Shown: positions 38,341 through 49,114 of the stretch, piece by piece
Layout of the letters: every line of letters begins with the position of its first letter
Position numbering within the stretch: position 1 is the first letter of the stretch
From: Glandiceps talaboti
Lineage: Eukaryota; Hemichordata; Enteropneusta; Spengelidae
Length of the DNA stretch: 64,000 nucleotides
Assembly: GCF_964340395.1 (NCBI RefSeq)
Contig: NC_135554.1
Coordinates: forward strand, 8,281,475 to 8,345,474
Direction: 5' to 3'
The notes under the pieces: model-generated
Told to the model about the DNA's origin: nothing
The model's database searches: none
The model's input: only the letters and a program-made list of their open reading frames with translations
Position numbers and translations under genes: made by a program

Positions 38341-38411
38341 ACAGTGCTATTCAAAGAATCAACAGGTAAAAAAGTACAATCGCAAAACGTAAGTACTTTA
38401 TAAGACATTAT

Positions 38412-39653
38412 ATGCTACTACGATCGGGCCGTATACTGAGACAGCCAGACATACCACAAATTCCTCTTGCACAAATGGCAAACTTGGAGAACAATTTACA
38501 GATTGATCAAGACATAATACCAATTGTACCAATTGATCACAACCTACAACCAAATATTCCAATTGCACAAAATTTGGAACAAAATAATCAAGCTGACCCT
38601 ATTCATAACATTCAAAATCTAATACAAGATGTGAATAACAGAATAGGAAGAGTCCAGATGAGTGATGAGAAACCGCCTTACTATTATGGCAAAGAAGATG
38701 AATCACCAGAACGATGGTTGAATAAATTTGATGCATTTGCTGTATTAAAGAACTTAAATGACGATCAAAAAGTTCAATACTTTATATTATTGATAAGAGA
38801 TGTTGCTGAAAGATGGTATGTAGACTTGGACGAAAATCAGGCACAAAATTGGAATGAATTGCGGCCTTTATTTATTGCAAGATTTCATCGTATTCAACCA
38901 AGATGGCTCGTTGATCAGCAATTAAGTTTGATAAAACAACGACAAAATGAATCTGTGGATGACTATTCCAGCCGATTACGGGAAAAATGTGCTAAAGCAA
39001 TGCGCACGGCCCCAGAAATTTTAAGTTTATTTTTACAGGGTTTGCGTCATGAAATCAAGATAGCAACTTTATCCCGGGAACCAAATGACTTTGAAAATGC
39101 GTTTTCAGCAGCCAAGACAGCAGAAATCATATCTCAACTACCAAACCACGACAGCCAGCTGACATCCAGAAACACAACATTGAAGTTGCCCAAGAACAGG
39201 ATTGATCAAGAATTGCATGACGACATGGTGGAGCTCACTACACAATTACGACAAAAAAATGAATTGCTCACTCGTCGAAATGAAGAATTGCAACAACAGG
39301 TACAGTCTCAAACATTTTCTGACAATCGGGCGGGATATTACCCTCAGACACAAAGAAATCTTCAATTTCGTCAAAATCAGGGCAATTATTTTGCAGTAGG
39401 CCGGCCAAATTTCAATACAAACAGGCCTATGTATGACCGTCAAAATAATTTTGATAAAAATCGCCCAAGATATGGCGGAAGAGAAATTATGTCTGGCAGA
39501 CAAATATGTAGAAATTGCAATCGTTCAGGTCATATGGCCCCATCCTGCCCAGAAAGAAATAACAGAGGTTGTTATTCATGTGGTCAAATAGGTCACATAG
39601 CTAGAAATTGTCCAAGACCTACCTATAGTCGTTTTTATTCAAAAAACGATTAA
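38412..39653 (+). CDS. gag: Gag (capsid and nucleocapsid)
   Basis: A 413-aa structural protein. Residues ~95-250 look like the Retrotrans_gag capsid family (ESPERWLNKFDAF, ERWYVDL, QRQNESVDDYSSRLREKC). The C-terminus has two CCHC zinc knuckles of the form C-x2-C-x4-H-x4-C (CRNCNRSGHMAPSC at ~366 and CYSCGQIGHIARNC at ~387) that would bind genomic RNA. It ends in TAA at 39651-39653, one codon after a slippery heptamer that shifts ribosomes into pol. The ATG is 23 bases after a GTAAGT donor. Confidence 0.92.
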   Translation: MLLRSGRILRQPDIPQIPLAQMANLENNLQIDQDIIPIVPIDHNLQPNIPIAQNLEQNNQADPIHNIQNLIQDVNNRIGRVQMSDEKPPYYYGKEDESPERWLNKFDAFAVLKNLNDDQKVQYFILLIRDVAERWYVDLDENQAQNWNELRPLFIARFHRIQPRWLVDQQLSLIKQRQNESVDDYSSRLREKCAKAMRTAPEILSLFLQGLRHEIKIATLSREPNDFENAFSAAKTAEIISQLPNHDSQLTSRNTTLKLPKNRIDQELHDDMVELTTQLRQKNELLTRRNEELQQQVQSQTFSDNRAGYYPQTQRNLQFRQNQGNYFAVGRPNFNTNRPMYDRQNNFDKNRPRYGGREIMSGRQICRNCNRSGHMAPSCPERNNRGCYSCGQIGHIARNCPRPTYSRFYSKND

Positions 39654-42600
39654 GGAGTGTGAGAAATATCAAATCCAAAGAGCCTAATATGTCTCACACG
39701 CCCAAATTAAATTCTGTAAAATCTGCTGATTTAAAGGTACAATCTAACAATTTGATCACTATTAAAATTTTCAATACTGCAATTTCGGCTTTGATCGACT
39801 CTGGAGCTACAATAAACGTAGTTTCCACAAAACTATTTGAAAAAATTCCACAGCTAAAAAAGTTCAAAATTAAAAGACCTAAATACAAATGTATAGAATT
39901 ACCAAACAATCAGCAGATTCCTATTCAAGGCTATGTAAAAATTCCAATACGTATTGAAAATCAACTAATCAATGTTCCAGTGCATTTGGTTAAGGACATA
40001 GATAGAGATTTGATCTTAGGAATGGAATTTTTAGAGCAGCACAAAGCAATAATTGATTTTGCACACAAGAAATTATTCATCCATGCCAATGCAGTCTTGA
40101 GACCAGCTAAAAAATATGTCATACCCCCTAGGTGTGAATGCATAATTTCGGCTAAGCTAAGGGGCTCATTTCCGAATGGACTAATAGGAACCACTACCAA
40201 CATGACGTCACTACATTACTTAGGCATTCAAGTTGCACGAGTATTAGCATCTACTTATGAGGGTTCAGTTCCAATCAGGTTGATCAACACATCTAACAAT
40301 GAGGCCATATTAGGTAGGCATATTCGATTGGGCACTTTCAGACCACTCCCAGACGGAACCACTTTACATGACTTTGACATGACGGACACATATTTAAATA
40401 ATAAGACACACCCTTCTCAGACAAATCCCTCTTTAGAACGGGAAGAATTTCATTCATTATTTGACTTCACTGGGCAATGCTCTAACTTGACAAATAGCCA
40501 AATTAATGACTTACAAGAAGTACTATGGAGAAATAGGCAAGCATTCGTAGATAATTCAAATACTTTGGGTTATTGTGATATTATTAAACATACTATTGAT
40601 TTAGAACCTAATGCCAAAGTGAAACCAAAGGCACCCTATAGAGTATCCCCTGACAAGCGTGAGGAAATTTCGAGACAAACAAATGACCTTTTAAGACAAA
40701 ATATAATTCGACGTAGCAAATCCCCATTTAGTGCACCTGTACTTTTGGTCAAAAAACCTTCAGGCTCATGGCGTCTTGTGATTGACTATCGTGAATTAAA
40801 TAAGGTGACAATAATTTACAATCATCCGCTCCCAAATATTTCAGATAGTTTAGAAATGATCGGGGCCCAAAGTCCCAAATATTTTTCTACACTTGATATG
40901 ACTAGTGGATTTTGGCAAATTGCCCTTGATGAAAAAGATTCACATAAGACGGCATTTGTTACTCATGATGGAAAGTTTGAGTTCAAGACACTTCCACAAG
41001 GATTACGTAACTCAAGTAGTAGCTTTCAACGCAGTATAGAATTTATTTTAAATCAATTACAATATAAAATATGTATTTGTTACGTGGACGATATTTTAAT
41101 ATTTGCAACAACGTTTCGACAACACCTTCAAAACCTTGACATTGTTCTAGGTAGGTTAATAAATGCAAATTTGAAATTAAGCCCGCGAAAATGTATATTT
41201 GGAAAAAGGGAAGTTAAATTCCTAGGTCATATCTTGAACGAAAATGGCATCTCAACTGACCCAAAAAAGGTCGACGCAATATTAAAATTTCCCGTACCAA
41301 CGAAAGTATCACAACTTCAATCGTTCTTAGGTTGCGCAGGATATTACAGACGATTTATTCATAACTATTCAAAAATAGCAAATCCTCTACACAAATTGCT
41401 TGCAAAGAGTGCAAAATTCATATGGACTAATGACTGTCAACAGGCTTTTGATACGTTAAAAAAGGCGTTGACATCAAAACCAATATTGGCGTTCCCACGT
41501 TTTAATGAGGAATTTCTATTATATACGGACGCGTCAGCATACAGTGTAGGATTCATTTTAGCCCAAGTTCAAGATGGCATAGAAAGAGTCATTTCTTATG
41601 GTGGTCGTACTCTAAATCCAGCACAACGAAATTACACCTGTACAGAACGTGAATGTCTCGCGGTAATACATGCATTAACACAATGTGATATTTACTTGAG
41701 AGGAAACAAATTCACAATCATTACAGATCATGCAAATTTGATCTACCTATTCAAAATGAAAACTCCAAGCGGCAGGCTAGCCAGGTGGGTACTCAAAGTA
41801 CAAGGTTACAATTACAACATTCTTTTCAGACCTGGAGCAAAAATTCCACATGCGGACAGTTTGTCGCGCCGCGAATATCCACCTGAAAAATATCAAAACT
41901 CCGAAATTACACCGACAGACACCGACAATACTAATTCTGATGACATAAATTATACACACAATCAGTCACAGCTAACAATGAATGAAATTTCTAACATTCC
42001 AGAGATAGCCAATTTACAACTCAACACGCAAGAAGATATCCTTACAGACATCAGACATCTATACGACTCGTCTGAAACTGATATCATGACTGACCAGCTG
42101 TGTAATGCATCCACTCAATCAATCGACTCCAATGACACACTAACCGATCATAGTGAGATTGATAATACACATACTGGCATTAATAAACTCTACAATTTAC
42201 AACGTCAGGACAAACACTTATTACCAATGATTAATTATTTAACCAATGATGGCGAGTTACCTTCAGACTCGAAGCATGCACAGAAGATAATACAAAGCAG
42301 TGACAATTTTACCATTTTGAATGGTATATTATATCATTACTGGTCCCCTACAGGTAAGTCAGCTAAAGCTCATAACTGTATTCGACAGTTAGTAATTCCG
42401 AAATCCTTACAACTATACATATTAAGGAGGGTTCATGATGACGTCACAGCAGGACACTTGGGTACCTCACGAACGTTACAGGCTATCAGATTACGTTATT
42501 ATTGGGACACCTTAATCAAAGACGTGACAGTTTACGTGGCATCCTGTGTCTTCTGTCACTCACGGAAACGAGGTATTCGATATCGTCAAAAATTACTTCC

Positions 42601-44020
42601 TATACCAGTAAATGGTTTATTTGACAAGATAGGAATTGATTTTGTGGGAAAGTTGCCCACTACAAAATCTGGAAATAGTTATATTTTGGTAATCACAGAA
42701 TACCTTACCAAATTTTGTTGGGCTTTCCCAACAGCAAATTGCAAAGCCGAAACAGTTTCTCGAATATTGTTCGAACACATCTTCTGTCAATTTGGATTTC
42801 CAAATTCATTGTTGTCAGACCAAGGTTCTTCCTTTATGTCTCAAATTGTAACGGAATTATGTCGATATTTTGATGTTATTAAGCAACGCAGCTCACCTTA
42901 TATGCCAAGTACGAACGGAAGTGTTGAATGCTTAAACAAATCAATAATAAATATGCTTAGCATATATGTAAACTGTCAAAGTTCAGACTGGGACACATTT
43001 CTCCAATCTGTTCTATTTGCATATAGGGCAACCCCACATGAAGCAACTGGAATCACACCATTCTGTGCCCTATTTGGCACAGAACCACGATTACCAGTTG
43101 ATGCTGAAATTTTGCCAAGATTGGGTAAATCACGCAATATTCAGTATCATTTAGATGAATTAGCTCATGCTAGAAATCTTGCAATATCACTCGCAAAAAA
43201 AAATATCCAGAAAGCTCAACACAAAATGAAAACATATTTTGATGCAAAAAAAGCACATGATCACAGATTCAAAGTGGGTGATGTCGTATATCTACATCAC
43301 CCAGCAGTCAAATTGGGTCGAACACCTAAATTTCACCACCCTTTTCGTGGGCCATTTCGAATAATCGAACAAATTTCACCAGTAAATTTCAAGTTGGAAT
43401 ACATAACAGGTGATAAGAAATATCCTAAGCTAATCCATGCAAATCGTTTAAAGCATGCACGCTTAAGACCTCCACAATTCCTAAGTGATAACAATAATAC
43501 AACTACATTAACAGCCAGCGAAGCTCCTCTCAGGGATAATAGCAACTCTGCCACTAACAACAATAATATCACATCAAACACTGATAAAAATAATAGAAGA
43601 CAAACAACTATGACGGACTACCACATGAACTCAGAAACTGAATATTATTCGTGTTCGGAAACAACTTCAAATCAACACACCAACAGTCCTAGAGGACAAT
43701 CGTGGAGAAAAAATATCCGCAATAGAGCTGAGTTAAGACGGGAAAAACGGTATACCCACCAAAATCAGACTGATGACAGTTCTGATGCAATTACAAATAC
43801 ATTAACCGCTGAAAATGATCAAACGTTTTATAACGTTCAAAAAATCATCCGTGGTAGGTACAAAAATGGTAAACTACAGTATTTAATTAAATGGGAAGGT
43901 TATTCATCAGAGTTTAATAGTTGGGAACCTGTTGAAAACTTGAATCAATTAGCACTAAACATTCTCAAGGACCATCCTGTTTTTATATCAGGTTCACGAA
44001 CTTATAAACGTCATCTTTAA
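39629..44020 (+). CDS. pol: Pol polyprotein: protease, RT, RNase H, integrase, chromodomain
   Basis: Read by -1 frameshift from gag. The frame has no ATG near its start, so a GTG at 39659 need not be used; residue numbers below count from 39659. Order: aspartic protease (ALIDSGATINVVS ~44, LILGMEF); reverse transcriptase with YVDD (~475-478); RNase H (LLYTDASAYSVG ~620); integrase zinc finger (H~925 to CVFCHSRK ~962); catalytic core D~989, D~1053, E~1089 with exactly 35 residues between the last two; GPY/F module (RGPFRIIEQISPVNFKLE ~1225); and a C-terminal chromodomain (~1389-1440). The chromodomain keeps the aromatic cage positions (YNV, KWEGY, SWEP), so it could bind methylated histone H3 and steer integration. 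The RT and integrase active sites look intact. Confidence 0.95.
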   Translation, partial: SFLFKKRLRSVRNIKSKEPNMSHTPKLNSVKSADLKVQSNNLITIKIFNTAISALIDSGATINVVSTKLFEKIPQLKKFKIKRPKYKCIELPNNQQIPIQGYVKIPIRIENQLINVPVHLVKDIDRDLILGMEFLEQHKAIIDFAHKKLFIHANAVLRPAKKYVIPPRCECIISAKLRGSFPNGLIGTTTNMTSLHYLGIQVARVLASTYEGSVPIRLINTSNNEAILGRHIRLGTFRPLPDGTTLHDFDMTDTYLNNKTHPSQTNPSLEREEFHSLFDFTGQCSNLTNSQINDLQEVLWRNRQAFVDNSNTLGYCDIIKHTIDLEPNAKVKPKAPYRVSPDKREEISRQTNDLLRQNIIRRSKSPFSAPVLLVKKPSGSWRLVIDYRELNKVTIIYNHPLPNISDSLEMIGAQSPKYFSTLDMTSGFWQIALDEKDSHKTAFVTHDGKFEFKTLPQGLRNSSSSFQRSIEFILNQLQYKICICYVDDILIFATTFRQHLQNLDIVLGRLINANLKLSPRKCIFGKREVKFLGHILNENGISTDPKKVDAILKFPVPTKVSQLQSFLGCAGYYRRFIHNYSKIANPLHKLLAKSAKFIWTNDCQQAFDTLKKALTSKPILAFPRFNEEFLLYTDASAYSVGFILAQVQDGIERVISYGGRTLNPAQRNYTCTERECLAVIHALTQCDIYLRGNKFTIITDHANLIYLFKMKTPSGRLARWVLKVQGYNYNILFRPGAKIPHADSLSRREYPPEKYQNSEITPTDTDNTNSDDINYTHNQSQLTMNEISNIPEIANLQLNTQEDILTDIRHLYDSSETDIMTDQLCNASTQSIDSNDTLTDHSEIDNTHTGINKLYNLQRQDKHLLPMINYLTNDGELPSDSKHAQKIIQSSDNFTILNGILYHYWSPTGKSAKAHNCIRQLVIPKSLQLYILRRVHDDVTAGHLGTSRTLQAIRLRYYWDTLIKDVTVYVASCVFCHSRKRGIRYRQKLLPIPVNGLFDKIGIDFVGKLPTTKSGNSYILVITEYLTKFCWAFPTANCKAETVSRILFEHIFCQFGFPNSLLSDQGSSFMSQIVTELCRYFDVIKQRSSPYMPSTNGSVECLNKSIINMLSIYVNCQSSDWDTFLQSVLFAYRATPHEATGITPFCALFGTEPRLPVDAEILPRLGKSRNIQYHLDELAHARNLAISLAKKNIQKAQHKMKTYFDAKKAHDHRFKVGDVVYLHHPAVKLGRTPKFHHPFRGPFRIIEQISPVNFKLEYITGDKKYPKLIHANRLKHARLRPPQFLSDNNNTTTLTASEAPLRDNSNSATNNNNITSNTDKNNRRQTTMTDYHMNSETEYYSCSETTSNQHTNSPRGQSWRKNIRNRAELRREKRYTHQNQTDDSSDAITNTLTAENDQTFYNVQKIIRGRYKNGKLQYLIKWEGYSSEFNSWEPVENLNQLALNILKDHPVFISGSRTYKRHL
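39641..39699 (+). promoter_or_regulatory. Programmed -1 frameshift signal between gag and pol
   Basis: A AAA AAC (39641-39647) is set in the gag frame exactly as X XXY YYZ requires, followed by GAT and the gag stop. After a 9 nt spacer comes a perfect 8 bp stem, GTGTGAGA (39657-39664) with TCTCACAC (39692-39699). Four more AT pairs are possible inside. A -1 slip enters the pol frame, open from 39629. Confidence 0.85.
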
Positions 44021-44584
44021 GTATACACTTAAGGTCACTCAAAGACAATGACACAGTAAACCACCTGTTTGATCACTGCAATCCTTTACAACAAATATTA
44101 CCATATAGCATGTATAAATTTCTTATATTTGGTCATCAAATATCAAAAAAATGTTTACCGTATGAGTCAATCACATTATTTAAAGTTCATGTTTAAGAGT
44201 GGTCATTTAGAAAACCCTCATGATTGATTCTGCAAGTTATACCTAATAAGGAATTAGATATAAATACAGCTGTGATTGTGTGAATAATTGAACAGTCTGG
44301 CCAGACGATGTGTGTTAGGGGCCACAAGGGTACTTCTTAAGTGACCACTCAAAAAACAACTAGTTTTAATCACAAGAAATAGGTCCTCCAATTGTACTTT
44401 CTCATTTGTCACTGGTGTCACAAAACAATGTCACATTTCATTACCATATTGGGCTACAAACTTTTGACTAATGTACGGTAAATATTTTATACATGTCACT
44501 AGTGTTCCAACTTGCAATGCACTTCCATTTCGATAACATTACTTTGAATGAACACTTCCTGTTTAAATATACTGAGGTTTCAAA

Positions 44585-45670
44585 ATGACTATTTGGCTTA
44601 ACGAGGAACACGGAATATGGGCAATGGAAGCTCTGGATTGTAATTGTCTTCTACGAGAGGATTCATTTTATGAAGCTTTACGTCAACATTGCGACCCAGC
44701 TGATTTAGAATTCTTACGTTTACAACGTATAGCTGCAACTCCTGCAAATGAAGACTACACACCCATTTTCGAGGATAGTGTTGAAATCAGCCCACGGAAT
44801 ATTAAGTATCTTTATAATATGGATAAAGTAACATATCAAGGTATTATCAATGACCACGCAAATTTAGTCGAATATGCTTTAAAAAATTATAATTTACATT
44901 TCCCTTCAAATCCTTATCTTCATTGGAAGACATATGTCACCGCCACGGCTATAGAGCACTCCAAGCTAAATAGTTTGAAGGTTATCTTAGCTTATTTTTC
45001 AAAATATAATACTCCTTGGCATTCGCTGAGAATTGACGTGCTTTGTTATGCATTATTCATGTGCTATAATTATCGAAGTTTAGGTACTTTTGGAAATCAT
45101 GATGAAAAATTCCGTAAAGCACATGAAGTATTAATATATGTCATGTCGTGTGTGCAGGCGCGCACAAAATTATCACAGGCTCTTTTCAATTCCATGCTTA
45201 AAGCTGAATCATTACAATCATATTTTGAACCCCTAATTCCATATTTTAACCAACCAGATGACTTGTTTGCTTTATGTGTCTTTAAGATAAGAGACTGTAT
45301 TTCTTTAGGAAGAAATCCAAAGTTTTATGGAGGTACCATCAAATTGTCACAATCAAAACGTGACGCCGGCCGTCTTGTATCACAATTACCTCTCCCCAAA
45401 AGAATCCAACAAGCCATATTAGATTCACATGATATTTTTACCGCTACAACTTTTCCTACAAATCCGGATGAACCACATCGTTACACTTATAAGTTCTACA
45501 ATAGCCAATGTGGCAGATTCACTGAATATGAAAATTCTGAAGATCATGGTGAAAATTGTGATTGCTTAAATTTAACATCTTTGGAAAACATATATGTTAC
45601 ACCATATTATAACGCATATTTATTTCCACCAATTGATGACACATATTTATTTCCTCACAAAGGACAATAA
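44585..45670 (+). CDS. Unrecognised 361-aa ORF of the LTR element
   Basis: I do not recognise this protein. It begins MTIWLNEEHGIWAMEALDCN, has no signal peptide or clear membrane segment, and reads as mostly helical and globular (NDHANLVEYALKNY, IEHSKLNSLKVILAYFSKY). The end is cysteine- and acid-rich (CGRFTEYENSEDHGENCDC). It lies 564 nt after pol and 217 nt before env, same strand, uninterrupted and with codon use like gag and pol. By position it is an accessory protein, presumably made from a spliced RNA; AG at 44574-44575 is a possible acceptor. It could be a captured host gene or a highly diverged structural protein. Confidence 0.75.
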   Translation: MTIWLNEEHGIWAMEALDCNCLLREDSFYEALRQHCDPADLEFLRLQRIAATPANEDYTPIFEDSVEISPRNIKYLYNMDKVTYQGIINDHANLVEYALKNYNLHFPSNPYLHWKTYVTATAIEHSKLNSLKVILAYFSKYNTPWHSLRIDVLCYALFMCYNYRSLGTFGNHDEKFRKAHEVLIYVMSCVQARTKLSQALFNSMLKAESLQSYFEPLIPYFNQPDDLFALCVFKIRDCISLGRNPKFYGGTIKLSQSKRDAGRLVSQLPLPKRIQQAILDSHDIFTATTFPTNPDEPHRYTYKFYNSQCGRFTEYENSEDHGENCDCLNLTSLENIYVTPYYNAYLFPPIDDTYLFPHKGQ

Positions 45671-45887
45671 ACACTATTGACTAGAATTTCGAACATCTCT
45701 CAAATTCTTCGTATACCTCACATAGATTGTTATCTCCATATCCGTCATGCTCTGACCTTATATGGTAAAATAACTTCTGACTATCCTCAGCCTCGCTTTC
45801 AAAATCACACAAGTAAATATTTCTTAAATATCTTACGTGGTCACATCATTAAATGATAACATTGATTAGCTCACTTCATCGATCACC

Positions 45888-48440
45888 ATGGACCGGAGAA
45901 CATTTCTGTTTACAATGCTAAAGGCAACAGTCTTCTTCTATGTCATGCTTTTTCCATTATTATATGCAAAAAGTGACTCGGATTATGACTTCATGGCCAC
46001 AGATGATGTACAACGTCTAAATTATGGTGTGATTTTCGAAAAGGTAGCAGTCATTGAAGCTTCTGCTAGCAGTTGGTCACTCACTATAGCGGTTCCATGG
46101 CTGGATATACACGAGATTGTGAAAGTTACATCAACATTTCAGCATAAACAGGTGTGTCTTTTAAATATTACTGATGCTATGTGTGATGAATTCTCTGCTT
46201 CCATCAAGACGTTAAACTATCGCATAAAGTACAAGCTGAAAGAGTTACGTCATTACTTAAATGAACTAGATCGACTTTCATCATTCAAGTATGGAAATAA
46301 GGGATTTGATAATGGTTATAATTCAGAACGAAAGACCAGGTCAATTTTGCCAATAATTGGGCAAATTTCTAAAACTCTATTTGGAACAGCAACAACGAAA
46401 GATGTCTCGATTTTAGCACGTCATATTTCATCAGTTGAACAAGAACTAGCAAATCAACGTACAGGATTACGTCATTTTAGTGCTGACCTGAGTTCCGTAC
46501 TCAAGATTACAAATCGACGAATTGACAATTTGTGGTCTTCTGTCAATAACACTTTTTCAACGGTAGAACAATTGACTCTTGCAGTAGCAGACATTGAACG
46601 ACTCCGATTACAAACACAGCGACAGGACCATAGTTATCATCTTTCAAATGATCAATTTCATCGTTATATGTTACTTTTAAATGCTCTGGATGATAGATCA
46701 CGTACATTGGATGTTTTAATAGCCAAGGCTACAGAACGTTTAATTGGTATGCAAACCTTGCTGGAAGGCTATTTACCACCAGAATTTGTCTCTTCCAAAC
46801 TTTTAGAAAATTCACTGCAAAAGTTACAAGACAACTTTCAGAAAAAATATTCACAATATCATTTGTGTCACGAAACCGCATCATATTATCACCGTCAAAA
46901 AGGAGCTACTTTTTATAGAAACGGCCACAATATTTACATCAATATTCCAGTACCTTTATGTCGTCATTCATTGATTTTCGATGTATTTAAGGTAATTCAT
47001 TTGCCAATTCCTTCCTTTCCATCAGTAGCACAAAATACAAACGGAACTGCGATTTCACAATCTGTTACTGTCTTAAATAACTTGCCAAATTATTTTGCAA
47101 TACAGCGAAATGGAGATTATTTTCTAGAAATGTCAACAGCTGAATTTCAAACATGTCAAGGTTTATCCATTCTTATTTGTCAACCACTTACAATTTTGAA
47201 ACCAGACTTACCATCATGTGCTCGTGCAGTATTATTGAATCAACATTCTAAAGTCTTGAAATGGTGTAATCCTCAAATAATTGTTCGTCACACAGGCATT
47301 CAAAGAGCCCAGGTGCTGCGAAATTCGCAAGTATTAATTCAGGGTTATTCATCAGATTGGCATCTTTCTTGTAATGATGCAATATTGCAGAAAATTGAAA
47401 AGTGTCATTTTTGTGTGATCACGATACCTTGCGGTTGTTTACTATTCTCAAAAAAATACTACATAGATACCTTGGGAAATAGTTGCCAACAAGATCATGA
47501 TATCGTATATAGTCATACTTTGAATATTCCGGTTCTTATGTCTTTATATAGTACAGCCCTTCCTACTTTGAAATTATCTACCTTAAGCGACAATCCTACA
47601 TCAGTTCAATTGCCAGATGTACAAATATTAGAGACTGAGTGGAAACAAACTTTAAGCACAGAAAACGATATCAAAATTGATTTGAATCGTGCTGCCACTA
47701 TGCTTCGTGATAATTCCAAAGTCTTTCTTACTCCTATGGATCAATTTCGGCAGGAGAACATAAACTTTAATGATGATCCATCAGTATTTACAATGTTTCC
47801 AAATTCAATTTGGGTGACCCTAGCATTATCGTGTGTTAACTTGGCATTGTCCATATATCTGATGTGGAAAATGAGAAATTTTAGTATAGCGTTGCAAATC
47901 TTATTGGCCAAAAGAGTTGAAGCGCAGGAAATTTCTTGGTTCATATCTACAAACCCATCCCCTACAAAACCATTTGAACCTCCACATAACACCGATTATA
48001 TTAAATATATTGTTGAGGCAATATGTATTTTTGCTCTCTGTATCATATTTATGATTACTTATAAGTACTGCCTACGTGCCATTAAACAATATTGGCGCAA
48101 ACTGATGGTTAAGACAACGGCTTCTGAGGCCAGTCCAATTGATCATGAAATGCATGTCATCCCGATATTGCCTACTATTTCAGATCATCCTCTGTGTGAT
48201 TCTAGTAAGGACATGACCTCTTTGCCTAGTTGCACAATTCATGACAACCCTTTACAGGGCCCCTTCATTCATGAAGATGCTAGACTCGTAAACAGTAGAT
48301 TAAGTGGTGTGACGACAGACATCCACGCTAGCAACGGTAACGACATTAGCCGACAGACTAGTGCAACTGCGACTCCACTTCAACCTCAAAACTCTATTCC
48401 GAAATGTGACCCCTTGAACTTGACATGGTTTACAATTTAA
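45888..48440 (+). CDS. env: Envelope-like glycoprotein
   Basis: 850 aa. It starts with a signal peptide (basic MDRR, hydrophobic core to ~27). At ~147-150 is a furin-type site RKTR, followed by a hydrophobic glycine-containing stretch (SILPIIGQISKTLFG) placed like a fusion peptide, then long helical regions (VSILARHISSVEQEL; VADIERLRLQ). A short N-terminal and long C-terminal part resembles the F-type fusion proteins of Gypsy errantiviruses and baculoviruses. Two hydrophobic helices near the end (~640-662 and ~702-730) could span the membrane, with a ~120-residue tail. Several N-x-S/T sites and many cysteines fit a secreted ectodomain. The family call rests on architecture, not on a search. 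Confidence 0.8.
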   Translation: MDRRTFLFTMLKATVFFYVMLFPLLYAKSDSDYDFMATDDVQRLNYGVIFEKVAVIEASASSWSLTIAVPWLDIHEIVKVTSTFQHKQVCLLNITDAMCDEFSASIKTLNYRIKYKLKELRHYLNELDRLSSFKYGNKGFDNGYNSERKTRSILPIIGQISKTLFGTATTKDVSILARHISSVEQELANQRTGLRHFSADLSSVLKITNRRIDNLWSSVNNTFSTVEQLTLAVADIERLRLQTQRQDHSYHLSNDQFHRYMLLLNALDDRSRTLDVLIAKATERLIGMQTLLEGYLPPEFVSSKLLENSLQKLQDNFQKKYSQYHLCHETASYYHRQKGATFYRNGHNIYINIPVPLCRHSLIFDVFKVIHLPIPSFPSVAQNTNGTAISQSVTVLNNLPNYFAIQRNGDYFLEMSTAEFQTCQGLSILICQPLTILKPDLPSCARAVLLNQHSKVLKWCNPQIIVRHTGIQRAQVLRNSQVLIQGYSSDWHLSCNDAILQKIEKCHFCVITIPCGCLLFSKKYYIDTLGNSCQQDHDIVYSHTLNIPVLMSLYSTALPTLKLSTLSDNPTSVQLPDVQILETEWKQTLSTENDIKIDLNRAATMLRDNSKVFLTPMDQFRQENINFNDDPSVFTMFPNSIWVTLALSCVNLALSIYLMWKMRNFSIALQILLAKRVEAQEISWFISTNPSPTKPFEPPHNTDYIKYIVEAICIFALCIIFMITYKYCLRAIKQYWRKLMVKTTASEASPIDHEMHVIPILPTISDHPLCDSSKDMTSLPSCTIHDNPLQGPFIHEDARLVNSRLSGVTTDIHASNGNDISRQTSATATPLQPQNSIPKCDPLNLTWFTI

Positions 48441-49071
48441 GGAACAATCGCTGGAATTTTGATGGTTAACAATTATCAAATTTAATGAACAATTAATTGT
48501 TTTAATGGTACCTATTTTATTTTGACGTCTAATTAGATTTAATTAAGGACTTTTAGTCTCTGAACATTGAGATAACTTTCACACTGAAAATTGAGAGACA
48601 GTTGTGATCTCAATACTTTAACTTTTAAATGTCTTTAAGGAACAAAGTTGTTGAGCTACTTTCAACTTTCACGTCATCATATTGACGTTTCTTTTCAGTT
48701 CCTCAATATTATTATATGAAGACACAAACTTTTGAACTCTTAACATTTTCAACTCTAATTGTTGAAATGAATTTGAACTCTTAGACTCTCGGACAGTTTT
48801 GAACTTTTACAAGTTCACATGAAACATTTTGACGATTTAAATTTTCAATTAAGAACAATTTTGCAACTCTTTTTGCCTTTTATAATTAAGAATTATTTAA
48901 GATAATTAAGTTAATTAAGCTAAATAAGTGAATTTTGTGAACAAATTTTGATCGATATTACAAAACCTTTGTCTCACGACATCTCAACAAACCCTTTTAC
49001 CATTTCTTTGGCATTTAAGCTATCTTCACATTTCCGACTTTCCAAATTTTTACGGATTATCAGGTTTTTAC

Positions 49072-49114
<43 letters not shown>

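Noticed and set aside
38181-38369. Short ORF in the 5' LTR, and its twin at 49911-50117
   Set aside because: No ATG, position inside the LTR, and no recognised product.
39659-39661. GTG as start codon of pol
   Set aside because: The frameshift site explains expression, and GTG starts are not expected in animal cells.
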